From positions 1-21,286 of the IMG/VR virus record IMGVR_UViG_3300031785_000069: a stretch of 21,286 bases of DNA. The stretch is one strand, 5' to 3'. Under the pieces are notes generated by a model that saw only the letters and a program-made list of their open reading frames with translations, did no database searches and was not told the DNA's origin. The position numbers and the translations under genes are program-made. The DNA comes from a virus. Positions 11,437 through 18,002 of this stretch are shown piece after piece. Numbering within the stretch: position 1 is the first letter of the stretch; each line of letters opens with the position of its first letter.

Positions 11437-12304
11437 AATACTAGAACCACATAAAAATTATGTTTTGAATGAAGCATATTATTTCCCAAAGCTAACTAAT
11501 AGCTTTTATCACAACAGTCCAGGCGTAAGTTCGTCAACCATAAGAAAGTTTATGGATAGCCAAATACATGCTTTATATGAAGAGATAGAGGACTCTCCAG
11601 CTCTAAGGTTTGGAACAGCAGCCCACGCCCTTATAGTCGAAGGTCAGGAGGCTTTTGATAAAGATATAGCAGTTATTGTAGGATCTCCTTATACAAGTGC
11701 CAATAAGTCATTAAAAGCAGACTATGAGCAAAGGGGTTATACAGTTATTAACAACCAACAGAAAGACGATATTTTCGCTATGCAAGAGGCACTCATTCCT
11801 GAAGCGAATAAGTATCTTAATCCAAATGAGCTTGATTATCCGTCTATATTTGAAAGTCCATACGAGTCGTCATTCTATTGGTATGAAGGAGAAACACTTT
11901 GCAAGTTAAGATCTGATGTCATCAGACACCCAATAGGTCAGCCGTATTCCGAAAAGAACATAATTATTGTTGATTACAAAACTACGGCAGATTGTTCGCC
12001 CAAAGGATTTGTAAGCTCTGTTCGTAAGTACGGCTATGATTTACAAGCGTCTTGGTACAAAAGAGGGTATGAAAAAGCGGGATTTAAGGTAGAAGGGTTT
12101 TACTTTGTCGCACAAGAAAAAAAGAAACCTTATGCCAGTAAAATCTTCAAAATGTCTGAAAAAGATTTAGTAGCTGGGTGGATAGCGTTAGAAGGCACTT
12201 TAGGGCTATATAGAGACGTTATGAAGGGCGAAGAGCCTATGATACATAATTCTCCTAATCTTGTAGAAATTAAGCTCAGAGAGGACAGTAATGCAAACAT
12301 TTGA
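11420..12304 (+). CDS. PD-(D/E)XK exonuclease, RecE/exonuclease VIII-like
   Basis: Likely a 5'-3' double-strand exonuclease that makes single-stranded tails for phage recombination, of the PDDEXK family close to DUF3799 / exodeoxyribonuclease VIII. Visible signature: FGTAAH with a GxxxH pattern (residues 65-69), RSDVI (D166), VDYKT (D185 and K187), then a YDLQASWY segment with Gln209 and Tyr213, all in the family order and spacing. The 294-aa length is normal. Start at 11420 has AGGAGGAG just upstream. It is the main enzyme at the front of the plus operon; the DUF669-like and Sak4-like proteins at 16378-17594 on the opposite strand are the expected partners. Confidence 0.85.
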   Translation: MQSLPEILEPHKNYVLNEAYYFPKLTNSFYHNSPGVSSSTIRKFMDSQIHALYEEIEDSPALRFGTAAHALIVEGQEAFDKDIAVIVGSPYTSANKSLKADYEQRGYTVINNQQKDDIFAMQEALIPEANKYLNPNELDYPSIFESPYESSFYWYEGETLCKLRSDVIRHPIGQPYSEKNIIIVDYKTTADCSPKGFVSSVRKYGYDLQASWYKRGYEKAGFKVEGFYFVAQEKKKPYASKIFKMSEKDLVAGWIALEGTLGLYRDVMKGEEPMIHNSPNLVEIKLREDSNANI

Positions 12305-12545
12305 AGAAGAGTTAAAAGAATTGGTAAGGAATTTAGTTAGATGTGAAAAAATTACCAAATCGGTAAAAGAAAAAAATCAATATGATCCAAGAGCCATGAA
12401 ATCAATTTGGGAAATCTGGACTATATGTATGGAACACCACCGAAGAATAACCGATAGGCAACTTATGGTGTTTGAAAGACTCAACCATGAACATCAAGTA
12501 CAGCAAATTGAACAAAAAAACAAATTGAGGTTAGTAAAAAAATGA
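12291..12545 (+). CDS. Hypothetical helical protein, 84 aa
   Basis: No family recognised. The protein is mostly helical and charged, with a TFEEELKELVRNLVRCEK start, an Arg/Trp-rich centre (SIWEIWTICMEHHRRI) and a His/Gln-rich C terminus with KKNKLRLVKK-like basic end. The ATG overlaps the nuclease end by 14 bases. Its position next to a RecE-type nuclease suggests a role in recombination or a linked early function, but nothing in the sequence proves it. Confidence 0.66.
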   Translation: MQTFEEELKELVRNLVRCEKITKSVKEKNQYDPRAMKSIWEIWTICMEHHRRITDRQLMVFERLNHEHQVQQIEQKNKLRLVKK

Positions 12546-12784
12546 GTAAGTTCAAAGATGTTGTTATTGATTTAGAAGTTAAGGCGGGAGATTATTTTGA
12601 AGCTTATCGACAAGGAAAGTTCAAATCTATCAAAGAATGCAGACAAGCCTTCTTAGATGAAGTAGGCGACTATGCAGAACCTATATTCGACCAGGCTTTA
12701 GAAGGTTTAGATACTTTCATAATGGCTACAGATGTAAAGCGTAAATACTTTCCAGACAAAAAAGGAGAAGGAGATGGCAAATAA
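12542..12784 (+). CDS. Hypothetical protein, 80 aa
   Basis: The ATG overlaps the previous stop (ATGA). Acidic helical protein with a VVIDLEVKAGDYFEAYRQG start, a FKSIKECRQAFLDEVG helix and a conserved-looking tail (VKRKYFPDKKGEG). No motif recognised. It overlaps the next gene by 11 bases, whose ribosome binding site GGAGAAGGAG lies in its last codons. Confidence 0.65.
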   Translation: MSKFKDVVIDLEVKAGDYFEAYRQGKFKSIKECRQAFLDEVGDYAEPIFDQALEGLDTFIMATDVKRKYFPDKKGEGDGK

Positions 12785-12962
12785 ATATGTACCTAGAACT
12801 ATCAGAAACATAAGATTAACTGCATATCATGCAGCTATATTGGATGTTGTAAAAAAAGATATTGGTTATGAATGGAATAACAGAGCAGTAGGCGAAGCTT
12901 TGGAAGTTTACTACAAAGTAATGCACATGGATAAAGAAAAGGAAGATAATGAGAGAAGATAA
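12774..12962 (+). CDS. Possible ribbon-helix-helix-type small protein, 62 aa
   Basis: A short basic protein with a RNIRLTAYH strand, then helices (AAILDVVKKDIGYE, then NNRAVGEALEVYYKVM). The strand-helix-helix order and the strand's alternating basic residues would suit a ribbon-helix-helix DNA-binding dimer, a common small phage regulator. The match is by shape only; no Arc/MetJ signature is certain. The GGAGAAGGAG site is just upstream, and the end overlaps the next ORF by 14 bases. Confidence 0.55.
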   Translation: MANKYVPRTIRNIRLTAYHAAILDVVKKDIGYEWNNRAVGEALEVYYKVMHMDKEKEDNERR

Positions 12963-13047
12963 ATGGGCCATTGCCTTGGGAATATGTATCTTGATAGGAC
13001 TACTAATTATGTCTTGGAATATAGCAGTAGGTATTGTTAGTTTGTGA
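12949..13047 (+). CDS. Single-pass membrane micropeptide, 32 aa
   Basis: ATG at 12949 with AAAGGAAG upstream; it overlaps the previous gene by 14 bases and its TGA overlaps the GTG start of the next gene. A charged REDKWA start is followed by one hydrophobic helix (ALGICILIGLLIMSW) and a short uncharged tail, so it is a small single-pass membrane peptide. The clean start site, overlap pattern and amino-acid composition make it a likely gene. Function unknown. Confidence 0.55.
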   Translation: MREDKWAIALGICILIGLLIMSWNIAVGIVSL

Positions 13048-13694
13048 AGTTGAAAACATTAGAATTGTTTGCGGGTTCAAGGAGCTTTAGTAAAGTAGCA
13101 AAGGATCTAGGACATGAAACTTACACATTAGACATACACCCATTTGAAGAAGTTGATTTAGTCTGTGATATTTTTGACTTCAGTATTAACACTTATGTTT
13201 TAGAGAACGGCTTTCCAGATATAATTTGGGCTAGTCCCCCATGTACTTTCTTTTCCGTAGCTTCAATAGGCAAACATTGGAATAAAGACCACACCCCAAA
13301 AACAGAAGAGGCTAGGAAAGGTATGGAAATAGTCAGGAAAACAAATTCAATTATTAACACTTTAAAACCCAAGTATTATTTTATAGAAAATCCAAGAGGG
13401 AAATTAAGAAAGTTAGATGTAATTAAAGAACACCCACACCAAAAAACTATAACTTACTGTTCTTATGGAGATAAAAGAATGAAGCCTACGGATATATGGA
13501 CTAATTTTGATTTTACTGCAAGGCCCATGTGTTTTAACGGCAATAAAAATTGCCACCATGAACCAGCTCCGAGAGGATCTAAAACTGGCACTCAGGGATT
13601 GAAAGGAGCTTATGAACGAGGAATTATACCTTCTGATTTGTTCCTGGATTTATTTACAGAAATTACTACAATAGAGGAAAAACAAAATGATTAG
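13044..13694 (+). CDS. Compact C5-cytosine DNA methyltransferase-like protein
   Basis: A 216-aa protein with the Rossmann core of C5-cytosine methyltransferases: motif I LELFAGSRSF (residues 6-15, S-adenosylmethionine site), motif IV ASPPCTFFSV with the catalytic Cys67, and motif VI FIENPRG with Glu115. It is unusual in two ways: motif VI is ENP rather than ENV, and after motif VI there is little room for a target-recognition domain (the usual length is 300-450 aa). A TYCSYGD segment and a KPTDIWTN segment may take its place. Such compact ENP-type enzymes occur in many phages. The GTG start at 13044 overlaps the previous stop; no strong ribosome binding site is seen. It could methylate, or modify in another way, cytosine in phage DNA. 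Confidence 0.78.
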   Translation: MKLKTLELFAGSRSFSKVAKDLGHETYTLDIHPFEEVDLVCDIFDFSINTYVLENGFPDIIWASPPCTFFSVASIGKHWNKDHTPKTEEARKGMEIVRKTNSIINTLKPKYYFIENPRGKLRKLDVIKEHPHQKTITYCSYGDKRMKPTDIWTNFDFTARPMCFNGNKNCHHEPAPRGSKTGTQGLKGAYERGIIPSDLFLDLFTEITTIEEKQND

Positions 13695-13827
13695 TTATTA
13701 TAAAGTTGAAGGAGAAGTAATATTGGGCTTTGACCATAAAGATGATTGTATCTATCGAATGTATATCGCAGACCCTATAGCAAGGTCAAAACACATACTC
13801 AATATTGAAGATGAGCTTAGAAGTTAG
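13687..13827 (+). CDS. Hypothetical small protein, 46 aa
   Basis: The ATG at 13687 overlaps the methyltransferase end by eight bases, with GAGGAAAA as a ribosome binding site. The product reads ISYYKVEGEVILGFDH, a probable beta hairpin, then an acidic/basic stretch with IYRMYIADPIARS. The LGFDH and ADPIARSKHIL segments look ordered but belong to no family that I can name. It lies between two methyltransferase genes. Confidence 0.5.
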   Translation: MISYYKVEGEVILGFDHKDDCIYRMYIADPIARSKHILNIEDELRS

Positions 13828-14014
13828 GCATGATTATCAAGCTGAAGTTCAGCAAGGAGATAAAACAAAAATAATACAAGCGTCTGATTGTGTTTCTTTT
13901 GAACATGCTTTTGAAAAAGTAAAAGCCTTATCTCCTAAATGTACGATAAAAAAAATAACAAATAAATCAACAAAATCTTTTACCATTTTCTATACGAGAA
14001 CTGATGGGGATTAG
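13811..14014 (+). CDS. Hypothetical protein, 67 aa
   Basis: The ATG at 13811 is used; an in-frame TTG six bases earlier also exists. The protein is a likely compact beta-rich fold: strands at EVRHDYQAEV, IIQASDCVSF, then a helix (EHAFEKVKAL) and strands (CTIKKIT and SFTIFYT). No family recognised. Overlaps both neighbours, so it is coupled with the methyltransferases. Confidence 0.62.
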   Translation: MSLEVRHDYQAEVQQGDKTKIIQASDCVSFEHAFEKVKALSPKCTIKKITNKSTKSFTIFYTRTDGD

Positions 14015-15368
14015 AGTATTAAGTTTATTTGACGGTATGAGCTGCGGACAATTAGCTCTGCAAAAACTTGGTATTGAAGTTGATACTTATTATGCGAGTG
14101 AAATAGATAAGTATGCAATTCAAGTAGCTAAAGAAAACTTTCCAAAGACAATACATGTTGGAGATGTTTGCCAATTGAAATCTGAGGACTACAAAGATAT
14201 AGATTTAATTCTAGCTGGCAGTCCGTGTCAGGGATTCAGTTTTGCAGGTAAGCAGTTAGCTTTTGATGATCCTCGTTCAGCTTTGTTTTTTGAATTTATA
14301 AGATTGCTAAAAGAAATAAAACCAAAATATTTTTTGTTAGAAAATGTCAGAATGAAACAACAATTTCAAGATGTCATAACTGACCAAGTTTCTGCTTGTT
14401 ATCCTGATTATCAAGGGGATGATTTATTTGGTAGCAAAATAAAACCTATCCTCATAAATTCAGCTTTACTGAGTGCTCAAAATAGACTCAGGTTGTATTG
14501 GACAAATATACCTAACATTGAACAGCCAAAAGACAAAGGAATAGTTTTAAAAGATATTCTTATTGCGGAAGAAGAATGGCAAGAAGAAGTTCCACAATAT
14601 CTTAAAAATCATTTTCATGGGGAGCCAAGAGCTAATCAAGTTAGGCATATTGATGTTGGTAAATCTAAAACTTTGACAGCCACAATGTATAAAGGACAAA
14701 TACAAAGTTGGATTAAAAAAGATTTTATTTCTCCAGATCGTGTAAAAAAATATGTAGAAGATGAAACATCTGAGGTAAATGATACCTACAATAAAAGAAC
14801 AATAAAGGGAGATAAATCTACAACTATAAGGCCTAACAATAATACGGGTAACATTTGGGTCAACGACCAAGCTATAAAAGAAACCAAACCTATACAAGTA
14901 GGTATCGCTTCAGAAATAAATGGCCACGATATTTTGAAAAGAGTGTACTCACCAGAAGGCAAGTCGCCCACATTAAATACTATGCAAGGGGGAAATAGAG
15001 AACCTAAAGTTGCTGTTGAATACAAAGCTATGACAGAAGTAAGAACTCCTGAAGCTAATGCAATCAGAAGAGAGCATAAAAAGAAAACAGGAAAAGATTG
15101 GTCGCCAAGAGAAATGCGAAAGTTAGTTGAAAGAGATGATGATAAAATGAATACTCTTACCTCAGCTTTAACTAAACAACACATAATACAAGCAAAAGAA
15201 GAAACGACATTATCTTGGAGAAAGCTATTGCCTATAGAGTGTGAACGATTACAAACAGTTCCAGACAATTACACAAGCTGTGTTTCAAAAACTCAGAGAT
15301 TTAAAATGTTAGGCAACGGCTGGACTATAGATGTAATTGCACACATATTAAAAAATATGGATTTATGA
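14004..15368 (+). CDS. C5-cytosine DNA methyltransferase (Dcm/DNMT-like)
   Basis: Full-length 454-aa enzyme that transfers a methyl group from S-adenosylmethionine to C5 of cytosine. Motif I is VLSLFDGMSCG (5-15), motif IV AGSPCQGFSF with catalytic Cys75, motif VI LLENVRM with Glu113, motif VIII QNRLRLYW (159-166), a long variable target-recognition region about 190-400, and the C-terminal motifs RKLLPIECERLQ and MLGNGWTID. This arrangement resembles phage Dcm-type enzymes with a DNMT3-like GIVLKDIL segment. No restriction enzyme is nearby, so protection of phage DNA from host restriction is the simplest role. ATG at 14004 overlaps the previous gene. Confidence 0.92.
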   Translation: MGIRVLSLFDGMSCGQLALQKLGIEVDTYYASEIDKYAIQVAKENFPKTIHVGDVCQLKSEDYKDIDLILAGSPCQGFSFAGKQLAFDDPRSALFFEFIRLLKEIKPKYFLLENVRMKQQFQDVITDQVSACYPDYQGDDLFGSKIKPILINSALLSAQNRLRLYWTNIPNIEQPKDKGIVLKDILIAEEEWQEEVPQYLKNHFHGEPRANQVRHIDVGKSKTLTATMYKGQIQSWIKKDFISPDRVKKYVEDETSEVNDTYNKRTIKGDKSTTIRPNNNTGNIWVNDQAIKETKPIQVGIASEINGHDILKRVYSPEGKSPTLNTMQGGNREPKVAVEYKAMTEVRTPEANAIRREHKKKTGKDWSPREMRKLVERDDDKMNTLTSALTKQHIIQAKEETTLSWRKLLPIECERLQTVPDNYTSCVSKTQRFKMLGNGWTIDVIAHILKNMDL

Positions 15369-15628
15369 AAATTACAAGAAGAAGAAAGAAAAACAAAAAA
15401 GCCGAAGAAGAATATAATCAAGCACTTTGGAATAATTTGAAAGAACAGTATGAAAAATCTGAAGTAGTGGAAACTATAAATGAAGCTGTAGATGTTATGG
15501 AAAATTTTATTAACGAAGTTGCAGACGATTGGACTGATACTGGTAATCAAGAAAAATTAGAAAAGGCAGAAAGAAAATTAGCAAAAGTATCAGTTGCTTT
15601 TGAAATTATAAAATTGAACATCAAATAA
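15365..15628 (+). CDS. Hypothetical coiled-coil protein, 87 aa
   Basis: A strongly basic start (KITRRRKKNKKAEEE) is followed by an acidic helical body with heptad-like repeats (VVETINEAVDVMENFINEV, then EKLEKAERKLAKVSV). The basic head and acidic coiled coil could suit a small DNA-binding or oligomerising protein. The ATG overlaps the methyltransferase stop (ATGA). No family recognised. Confidence 0.63.
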   Translation: MKITRRRKKNKKAEEEYNQALWNNLKEQYEKSEVVETINEAVDVMENFINEVADDWTDTGNQEKLEKAERKLAKVSVAFEIIKLNIK

Positions 15629-15630
15629 TT

Positions 15631-15786
15631 ATGCAAAAATCAAAAAACTTTCAGGAACACATGTCAGTCTGTGGTTCAAGAGGCAAGAAAACAAGCCAAG
15701 GCATTCATAAAAATACAATGACTAGCACAATGAATAAACACAAAAGGAGACAACAAAAATTAAGATACAGAGGTCAAGGGAGGTAA
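15631..15786 (+). CDS. Small highly basic protein, 51 aa
   Basis: Lys, Arg, Gln, Ser and Thr make up most of the product (MQKSKNFQEHMSV, then RGKKTSQGIHKNT, ending in KHKRRQQKLRYRGQGR). The end carries the GGGAGG site that serves the next gene. The composition is that of a nucleic-acid binding tail protein. It has no clear site of its own and the AUG follows the previous stop by two bases, so it is less certain than its neighbours. Confidence 0.45.
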   Translation: MQKSKNFQEHMSVCGSRGKKTSQGIHKNTMTSTMNKHKRRQQKLRYRGQGR

Positions 15787-15788
15787 TT

Positions 15789-16334
15789 ATGATTTCTTTT
15801 CCAGATAAAAAATATAACATCATTTATGCAGATCCAGCTTGGTCTTACAATGATAAAAGAGATAAACACAAAAGACTTTGTGGCGGAGCTACTGTGCATT
15901 ATGAAACGATGCCTATGCAAGATATTTATAATCTTCCAGTAGAAAGTATTGCAGATGAAAACTGCTATTTATTTTTATGGGTAACTTTTCCTTTGTTAAA
16001 TGAAGCAATCAAAACATTTGAAAAATGGGGATTTACTTACAAGACAATAGGATTTAATTGGGTAAAGACTAATAAGAAAAATGGTAAGCCTTTTTTCGGT
16101 ATAGGGTATTACACCAAATCAAATGCTGAGTTGTGCTTAATGGGTATCAGAGGCAAGGTAAAACCTGTGAGCAATAAGGTATCGAGTATAGTTATGTCGC
16201 AAAGAGAACAGCATTCTAAAAAGCCTGATTGTGTACGAGAAAAAATAGTAGAGCTTTGCGGAGACTTACCAAGAATAGAATTATTTGCTAGAGAAAAAAC
16301 TCCAGGTTGGGATGTTTGGGGTAATGAGGTTTAA
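15789..16334 (+). CDS. MT-A70-type N6-adenine DNA methyltransferase
   Basis: Transfers a methyl group to N6 of adenine. The catalytic DPPW motif appears as DPAW (residues 15-18), a variant common in phage members, followed by a HYETMPMQDI segment, a YLFLWVTFPLL strand region, and the GYYTKSNAELCLMGIRGK motif of the MT-A70 family. Its 181-aa length is normal for phage members. GGGAGG lies eight bases upstream. It is the last gene of the plus operon and stops 5 bases before a bidirectional terminator. With the two cytosine enzymes it implies two kinds of DNA marking in one phage. Confidence 0.88.
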   Translation: MISFPDKKYNIIYADPAWSYNDKRDKHKRLCGGATVHYETMPMQDIYNLPVESIADENCYLFLWVTFPLLNEAIKTFEKWGFTYKTIGFNWVKTNKKNGKPFFGIGYYTKSNAELCLMGIRGKVKPVSNKVSSIVMSQREQHSKKPDCVREKIVELCGDLPRIELFAREKTPGWDVWGNEV

Positions 16335-16339
16335 AAGAA

Positions 16340-16375
16340 GGGGGAGCATATACAAGACTCCCCCTAAGCTTTTTT
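16340..16375. terminator. Bidirectional rho-independent terminator
   Basis: GGGGGAG (16340-16346) pairs perfectly with CTCCCCC (16358-16364) around an 11-nt loop. Plus strand: TAAGCTTTTTT follows; minus strand: TTCTTTT follows. It separates the plus-strand methyltransferase operon from the convergent minus-strand recombination genes. Confidence 0.85.
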
Positions 16376-16377
16376 AA

Positions 16378-16857
16378 TTAAAAAGGAGGTGGACTTACTT
16401 CTGCGTCATCAGAAGCAGATTCAGGAGCCGTTGGAAAGTCATTCTTGTATTCATAAGACCTAACAACAGTTTTTGTCGTTGTACGAGCATTACCGTCATT
16501 ATCTTTCCACTCTTCATCTACATTTCTGAGATTCATTAGTAATTCTTTACCAACATAAGCTGAAGCATCATCTGGGTACTTTTTAAACCCGACAGCTTTA
16601 GCTAATCTAGTAAACTTTTCAGTTGCAATCCTTCTAACATCTTCGGTTGGGTGCCAAAGACTAAAGTATTCAACATGATCTTTATACTTACCATTATCTA
16701 CTTGGAAAGTAATCTTTAAAGTATTATTACCTGATTTTGATTGGTACTTAACACTTTCAATTACCTTACAAGAGTAAGTTCCTTCTGGAGCCACGCTTGG
16801 CCCTATAGGTGTTTCATCAATAGTATCGATGAAATCTACATCTGCAAAATCTACCAT
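16378..16857 (-). CDS. DUF669-like single-strand DNA-binding/annealing partner protein
   Basis: A 159-aa protein with the DUF669 layout: an acidic start (MVDFADVDFIDTIDETPIGPSVA), a PEGTYSCKVIES strand region, a NNTLKITFQVDNGKYKDH segment, a RRIATEKFTRLAKAVG helix and a YVGKELLMNLRNVDEEW segment, ending in an acidic tail with a final aromatic residue. Family members in phages sit beside Sak4 or Erf-like proteins and RecE-type nucleases and are thought to bind single-stranded DNA. Here it follows the Sak4-like gene by two bases on the same strand. Confidence 0.78.
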   Translation of the reverse strand: MVDFADVDFIDTIDETPIGPSVAPEGTYSCKVIESVKYQSKSGNNTLKITFQVDNGKYKDHVEYFSLWHPTEDVRRIATEKFTRLAKAVGFKKYPDDASAYVGKELLMNLRNVDEEWKDNDGNARTTTKTVVRSYEYKNDFPTAPESASDDAEVSPPPF

Positions 16858-16859
16858 TA

Positions 16860-17594
16860 TTACCCCGCTTTAGTTAAAGGTTCTTCTTCTGTGGTTTGTT
16901 TAGCCTTTCCAAATCCTAACTTATCAATAAGTTTTGTAAGGTTAGGTTCTTCAAATGGATTTAACTTACCACTCCTATCTTTAGCCACATGACCTTGACC
17001 TGTTTCAGTTTGCAACCATCTTCTTTTGATTACATTACCTTCTTCGTCTTGATCTTCAATTATTCTCAAAGCCAACACTTCGTCAAAAAAATAAGTAACT
17101 GCTTGTCCTAATTTTGTACCAACCATTTTTGGTTCAAAGTTAGGTATGCCGTCAGCAATAGTTCTTTCGCTCTTAGCTAAGAAAACAACGTGCATTTTCA
17201 AATCTCTGTAAGCTCTCATAACATTAGTCATGCTTTCTTGTACATTACCGTATGCAGCTCTAGGATCTTTGTTTCTTGATTTTTCAAAATTAAGTAGGAT
17301 TTCACTTATCTCAGATATTGAATCTAGACAAACGGTGTCGTACTTAATTTCACCAGATTCTAAAAGTCTATGAATCTCCATGACTTCAGCAGCTTCTTTA
17401 ACTTCTAAAGCATCAACATTCTTAGAGTCTTTAATAGAAAGTAAACCAGCCTCGGCAGATATGACTAATGTCTTACCTGGTGCTGTTTCACATATAGTTG
17501 TTTTACCTGACCCAGCTTCACCAAAGATAAGGATTTTAGCTCCTTGATCATCTACTAACTGACTAGGCGTAACAATTTTATTTTTTATGCTCAC
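16860..17594 (-). CDS. Sak4-like RecA-fold ATPase (phage nucleotide-binding protein)
   Basis: A 244-aa P-loop ATPase of the AAA_24 / Sak4 type that probably promotes single-strand annealing or short filament formation in phage recombination. Walker A is GEAGSGKT (residues 25-32); Walker B is DTVCLD (86-91). The RAAYGNVQESM stretch and the sensor-like VVFLAKSER follow in the usual order. Start is GTG at 17594 with GAGAGGTGAAG upstream. The promoter at 17624-17659 is divergent to the HTH gene, so both may be controlled together. With DUF669 and the RecE-type nuclease it forms a complete phage recombination set. Confidence 0.85.
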   Translation of the reverse strand: MSIKNKIVTPSQLVDDQGAKILIFGEAGSGKTTICETAPGKTLVISAEAGLLSIKDSKNVDALEVKEAAEVMEIHRLLESGEIKYDTVCLDSISEISEILLNFEKSRNKDPRAAYGNVQESMTNVMRAYRDLKMHVVFLAKSERTIADGIPNFEPKMVGTKLGQAVTYFFDEVLALRIIEDQDEEGNVIKRRWLQTETGQGHVAKDRSGKLNPFEEPNLTKLIDKLGFGKAKQTTEEEPLTKAG

Positions 17595-17623
17595 TCTTCA
17601 CCTCTCTGTTTTAATTAATGAAC

Positions 17624-17659
17624 TTGAATTATTATAGTCTATACTATACTATGTGTAAA
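17624..17659. promoter_or_regulatory. Overlapping divergent promoters with operator-like repeats
   Basis: Minus: TTTACA (17659-17654), 17 bp, TATAAT (17636-17631), driving the Sak4-like gene. Plus: TTGAAT (17624-17629), 17 bp, TACTAT (17647-17652), driving the HTH gene. The shared DNA holds three nearby TATAGT/ACTAT half-sites, the motif of the other promoters. Overlap suggests that binding or use of one excludes the other. Confidence 0.68.
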
Positions 17660-17681
17660 CATTTATTAAGAGGAGCAAAAA

Positions 17682-18002
17682 ATGAATGAAATTTGGAAAG
17701 CTAATTACTACCACCGTCAAAAAAAAATATCAGACCAGGCATTAAAAAATCTAAAAAAATCTGGATATGAGCCTGAGTTTCAAAACAAGAAAGTGCAACA
17801 CTATTCACTAAAAGACTATATTGAGTTTTTAGGTGTAAAAGAATCAGCAGAAACTTTTGATTGTTCTGAAGCATCTATAAAAGCTTGGAGATATGGATAT
17901 AGAAATCCCTCTATCAAACAAGCTCATCAAATAATAAAAGCAACAGAAGGTAAGCTTACTTACGAATCTATTTTTGGAAACATACAAGATTTACAGTCTT
18001 AG
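17682..18002 (+). CDS. Helix-turn-helix DNA-binding protein, candidate phage regulator
   Basis: A 106-aa protein whose residues about 43-76 read like a Cro/CI or YdaS-type helix-turn-helix: SLKDYIEFLGV, then SAETFDCSEASIKAWRYGYRNP-like turn and recognition helix, and then a IKQAHQIIKATEGKLTYESI segment as in phage Cro-like proteins. The N-terminal 40 residues are basic. AGGAG lies six bases before the ATG. It sits directly downstream of the divergent, operator-rich promoter pair, so autoregulation is likely, and it is the best candidate to bind the TAGTA-type sites across the window. Its stop is adjacent to the primase-helicase ATG. The DNA targets are inferred. Confidence 0.72.
   Translation: MNEIWKANYYHRQKKISDQALKNLKKSGYEPEFQNKKVQHYSLKDYIEFLGVKESAETFDCSEASIKAWRYGYRNPSIKQAHQIIKATEGKLTYESIFGNIQDLQS

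Noticed and set aside
14547-15550. Minus-strand frames of 85-160 aa within the methyltransferase gene.
   Set aside because: They are antisense shadows of the well-supported 454-aa methyltransferase with its complete motif set.
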